A DNA stretch of 64,000 bases from an uncultured delta proteobacterium (lineage in GTDB: Bacteria; Desulfobacterota; Desulfobulbia; Desulfobulbales; Desulfurivibrionaceae), in assembly GCA_903869265.1 (NCBI GenBank), contig CAIPYE010000001.1:186001-250000 (forward strand). The letters are read 5' to 3'. The position numbers and the translations under genes were made by a program. Of this stretch, positions 61,436 through 64,000 are shown piece by piece. The notes beneath the pieces were generated by a model. That model was not told the origin of the DNA and searched no databases. It saw only the letters and a program-made list of their open reading frames with translations. How positions within the stretch are numbered: the stretch's first letter is position 1; each line of letters begins with the position of its first letter.

Positions 61436-62857
61436 ATGGACAAGCAGCTTTCCCCGTTTCGCCCCATCCTGCTGGTTGACGACGAAGAGGCCTGGCTGCA
61501 CAGCTTCAGCCTGACCCTGCGATCCGTGGGCCTCAGCAATATCCGCTGCTGCGCCGACAGCCGCAAGGTCATGGATATCCTGGCCAGCGAGGAGGTGGGG
61601 GTGATCGTTCTTGATCTCACCATGCCCCATCTCTCCGGGGAAGAGCTGCTGCCTCAGATCGTGCGCGAACACCCGCAGATCCCGGTGATCATCATCACCG
61701 GTCTCGATCTGGTGGACACCGCGGTGCGCTGCATGAAACTCGGGGCTTTTGACTACTACACCAAGGTCAGCGAAGAGACCCGCCTCATCGCCGGGGTGCA
61801 GCGAGCCGTGGATCTCAGCCGGCTGCGCCAGGAAAACGACCTGATGAAGGAACATTTCCTCAAGGACACCCTGGATCATCCCGAGGCCTTCAACCAAATC
61901 ACCACCCACAACAAGGGTATGCGCTCCATCTTCCAGTATGTGGAGTCCATTGCCAACACCAGTGAGCCGGTGCTGATCTCAGGGGAAACCGGAGTGGGCA
62001 AGGAGCTTATCGCCCAGGCCCTGCATGTGTTGAGCAATCGCAAAGGCGAGTTTGTCCCGCTCAATGTGGCGGGCCTTGACGACACCATGTTCGCCGACAC
62101 CCTGTTCGGCCACAAAAAGGGCGCCTTCACCGGAGCCGAGCAGGCCAGGCGGGGGCTCATCGAGCAAGCCGCCGGCGGCACCCTGTTTCTCGATGAGATC
62201 GGCGATCTCTCCCTGCTCTCGCAGACCAAGCTGCTGCGCCTTCTCCAGGAGCGGGAATTTCTGCCCCTGGGCTCGGACATCCCCAAGCGCACCGATTGCC
62301 GGATAATCTTCGCCACCCACCAGAATCTTCAGGAGATGCAGGAAACCGGCGGGTTCCGCAAGGATCTTTACTACCGGCTCCATGCCCACCGCATCCATAT
62401 CCCTCCCCTGCGGGAAAGACTCGACGACCTGCCCCTGCTGGTCGATTATTTCTTTGAGAAAGCAGCAACCCGGCTCAACAAGAAGAAGCCGACCTTCCCC
62501 AAGGAGCTGATTTTCCTCTTGGGCACCTATGATTTCCCCGGCAATGTCCGGGAGCTTAAAAACATGGTGTTTGACGCGGTGAGCACCCATAAAAACCGCA
62601 CCCTGTCCATGGATTCCTTCAAGGAGTATCTCCGGCTCAGGCGGCCTAATCTGGAAGATGAGGTCAAAAGACATCCTGAGTCCAGAACCCCCTTCGCCGA
62701 TCTTGTCCAACTCCCCTCCATCCGCGAAGCTGGCTATCTCCTGGTGCTGGAGGCCCTGAACCGGGCCAAGGGCAACCAGGCCATTGCTGCGGAGATGCTC
62801 GGCATCACCCGGCAGGCCCTCAACTGGCGGCTCAAACAAGCGGATAGGGAAGAGTGA
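61436..62857 (+). CDS. Sigma-54-dependent response regulator (NtrC family)
   Basis: A 473-residue activator. Receiver domain 1-125 with Asp60 in VIVLDLTMP; AAA+ domain about 150-390 with Walker A GETGVGKE, the sigma-54 contact loop GAFTGA (in HKKGAFTGAEQ) and Walker B GGTLFLDEIGDLS; a Fis-type HTH at the end (ALNRAKGNQAIAAEMLGITRQALNWRLKQ). It should be phosphorylated by the upstream kinase and drive sigma-54 promoters; one lies 130 bp downstream. The gene starts just after GGAGG. Confidence 0.94.
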   Translation: MDKQLSPFRPILLVDDEEAWLHSFSLTLRSVGLSNIRCCADSRKVMDILASEEVGVIVLDLTMPHLSGEELLPQIVREHPQIPVIIITGLDLVDTAVRCMKLGAFDYYTKVSEETRLIAGVQRAVDLSRLRQENDLMKEHFLKDTLDHPEAFNQITTHNKGMRSIFQYVESIANTSEPVLISGETGVGKELIAQALHVLSNRKGEFVPLNVAGLDDTMFADTLFGHKKGAFTGAEQARRGLIEQAAGGTLFLDEIGDLSLLSQTKLLRLLQEREFLPLGSDIPKRTDCRIIFATHQNLQEMQETGGFRKDLYYRLHAHRIHIPPLRERLDDLPLLVDYFFEKAATRLNKKKPTFPKELIFLLGTYDFPGNVRELKNMVFDAVSTHKNRTLSMDSFKEYLRLRRPNLEDEVKRHPESRTPFADLVQLPSIREAGYLLVLEALNRAKGNQAIAAEMLGITRQALNWRLKQADREE

Positions 62858-62987
62858 GTATCAATTATCACCCCTAAGCTTTTAGTCTCCAGCGCAAACA
62901 TCCTTGCACCCATTTCCCCAATGCCCCTCCCACGCCACACGCAATATCAATAATTATTTCGGCAAGATACATCTTCCACCCCATCCC

Positions 62988-63003
62988 TGGCACCCATTTT
63001 GCT
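62988..63003 (+). promoter_or_regulatory. Sigma-54 promoter upstream of the receiver-only gene
   Basis: TGGCAC at 62988-62993, then TTGCT at 62999-63003: the GG (62989-62990) and GC (63001-63002) pairs are separated by exactly 10 bp, the strict sigma-54 spacing. Expected transcription start near 63014, 50 bp before the ATG at 63065. It follows directly after a sigma-54 activator gene. Confidence 0.75.
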
Positions 63004-63064
63004 TTACCGAGAGTGCATCAGCAGTAGCACTGTTTTCCAGCAAATTATCTTTACACGCGAGCCC

Positions 63065-63511
63065 ATGGCCAGACAACATATCCTCCTTGCCGAAAGCAGG
63101 CCCAACCTACAGCATAGCCTTGGCCTGATGCTCAAACAGGCTGATTATCGGGTAAGCCTTGCCGAGAGCACGGAAGCGGCCCTGACCCTGGCTGAAGATT
63201 TAAACAATACCCCGGAGGCCGTTGTTCTGCTCATCGTTGACTTGGATTCGGCCTCAATGGATGCGTGCCGCACCTTCATGCAGACTCTGTCCGCCAGTGC
63301 CCTTACCGTCCCCTATTTGATTCTTGCGGAAGAGATCCCCGATCAGACCGTCGATGTCTTGAAAAAAAACGGCTGCCTGGCCTGCATCACCAAGCCATTC
63401 GAGCCGCAAACCTTGCTCAGAAGAGTAGATGAAGCCCTGAATCGGCTATCACCACAAAATAGGCAGTCGCCAGATAGGAAACCAGAAAATACCCGATTCG
63501 AAACCCCGTGA
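63065..63511 (+). CDS. Receiver-only response regulator
   Basis: A 148-residue protein that is essentially one receiver domain (residues 5-120) plus a short polar tail. HILLAESRPNLQHSLGLML replaces the usual acidic pair (Glu at the first position only), VVLLIVDLDSASMDACR has the candidate phospho-acceptor Asp, and CITKPFEPQTLLRRV supplies the Lys-Pro. Start at 63065, because the in-frame alternative at 62999 would lie upstream of the sigma-54 start site. A single-domain regulator of this kind works in a phosphorelay or binds a target protein. Confidence 0.82.
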   Translation: MARQHILLAESRPNLQHSLGLMLKQADYRVSLAESTEAALTLAEDLNNTPEAVVLLIVDLDSASMDACRTFMQTLSASALTVPYLILAEEIPDQTVDVLKKNGCLACITKPFEPQTLLRRVDEALNRLSPQNRQSPDRKPENTRFETP

Positions 63512-63550
63512 GCCAACCCGAACAATCATTATTTTTCAAGGAGGACGATC

Positions 63551-64000
63551 ATGCAAAACAAGCAGTTACGCAAATGGATTCCATTCCTGCTGTTTACCGG
63601 GCTTCTAGTAGGCGGCCCGAGCCTCTCCGGCTCACCCGCCCTTGCTGCGGACCCAGCCCCGCAGGCCGCCCCCCAGAATGCCAACGCCTTTACCGGCAAA
63701 ATCACCGGCAAATCCAACAAGGCCAAGACCATCTCCATCGAGGTGCAGGGCAAGAACGAATTCCTCAAGTTCGATGACAAAACCACCGGTCTTGAACACG
63801 CGATTGAAGGCGAGGCGGCGATCGTCCAGTTCGAAATGCGCGGAGCCGACCGAGTTGCCACCGCTGTCAAGCCCAAGCTCGCCACCCTGCCTGAGGGGGT
63901 AACGGAAATGAAGACGGATGAGCTAGCCTCGCTCATCGCCAAGGGGCCGGAAGAGGGCAACTATGTATTGGTGGACTCCAGGCCTGCGGCACGCTACCAC
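63551..64000 (+). CDS. Exported rhodanese-domain protein (partial, runs off window)
   Basis: Open frame of 150 codons from ATG at 63551 to the window end, with AAGGAGG 7 bp upstream. Signal peptide about residues 1-34 (WIPFLLFTGLLVGGPSLSGS...ALAA), then about 70 residues of an Ala/Lys-rich domain (FTGKITGKSNKAKTISIEVQ), then the start of a rhodanese domain: TEMKTDELASLIAKG and YVLVDSRPAARYH. The catalytic cysteine loop lies beyond the window. Periplasmic sulfur-transfer or sulfur-binding role likely. Confidence 0.8.
   Translation, partial: MQNKQLRKWIPFLLFTGLLVGGPSLSGSPALAADPAPQAAPQNANAFTGKITGKSNKAKTISIEVQGKNEFLKFDDKTTGLEHAIEGEAAIVQFEMRGADRVATAVKPKLATLPEGVTEMKTDELASLIAKGPEEGNYVLVDSRPAARYH

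Overview
The window (about 55-60% GC by eye, densely packed, both strands used) looks like a chromosomal segment of a Gram-negative, motile or formerly motile deltaproteobacterium-type organism. Desulfobacterota, perhaps Desulfobulbales, is my best guess. The grounds are a full lipopolysaccharide core/O-antigen locus with MsbA and heptosyltransferases, a FadL-type outer-membrane protein, DUF2914 and two-CW domain proteins, a NapH-like ferredoxin membrane protein, a TAXI-type binding protein and a large set of sensor kinases. There is no rRNA, tRNA or ribosomal protein gene here to fix the taxonomy, so this is inference.

Layout. 1-9.3 kb: tail of a hybrid histidine kinase, acyl-CoA ligase, FadL porin, TraB-family protein, YhbY, CmoB, an overlooked 49-residue basic protein, a short flagellin, and on the minus strand a 4Fe-4S membrane protein and an ankyrin protein. 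9.5-23.7 kb: Kup potassium transporter, TAXI binding protein, malic enzyme, a lysine-aminomutase-like radical SAM enzyme, universal stress protein, a REC-PAS-PAS-GAF-GGDEF diguanylate cyclase, ComM, an HDOD protein, an HTH/two-CW regulator and cysteine synthase. 23.8-41.3 kb: the surface-glycan locus. A plus-strand, visibly AT-richer arm (galE, msbA, DUF268 methyltransferase-like protein, three glycosyltransferases) meets tail-to-tail, overlapping by 4 bp, a minus-strand operon that starts with rfbACDB (dTDP-rhamnose) and runs through core glycosyltransferases, two heptosyltransferases and a WaaL-like ligase to a radical SAM protein. Most junctions in the minus-strand operon overlap by 4 or 8 bp, which points to translational coupling.

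41.5-46.2 kb: Trm112-type protein, a TIM-barrel protein and dnaE, with a dispersed inverted repeat just upstream of dnaE. 46.2-55.9 kb is the most disturbed part: a DUF3300 protein with internal repeats, an IS200-type element whose transposase has lost its catalytic-tyrosine segment, an L,D-transpeptidase lipoprotein, an IS630-type transposase remnant fused in frame to a duplicated tail of a DUF2914 gene, a palindrome-bounded noncoding element, an Ala/Thr/Pro-rich protein with a FlaG-like tail, glycogen phosphorylase, a CBS-domain fragment and the intact DUF2914 gene. 55.9-64 kb: a YkgJ-type cysteine-cluster protein, an unusual lipoprotein joining a glycoside-hydrolase-like barrel to a parvulin-like domain, a small conserved protein, and a signalling cluster (histidine kinase, sigma-54 activator, receiver-only protein with a textbook sigma-54 promoter). 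The window ends inside an exported rhodanese-domain protein.

No CRISPR array, prophage or obvious defence island was found. The strongest unexplained items are the transposase/DUF2914 chimera, the barrel-parvulin fusion lipoprotein, the radical SAM enzyme at the end of the LPS operon and the sigma-54 receiver module.
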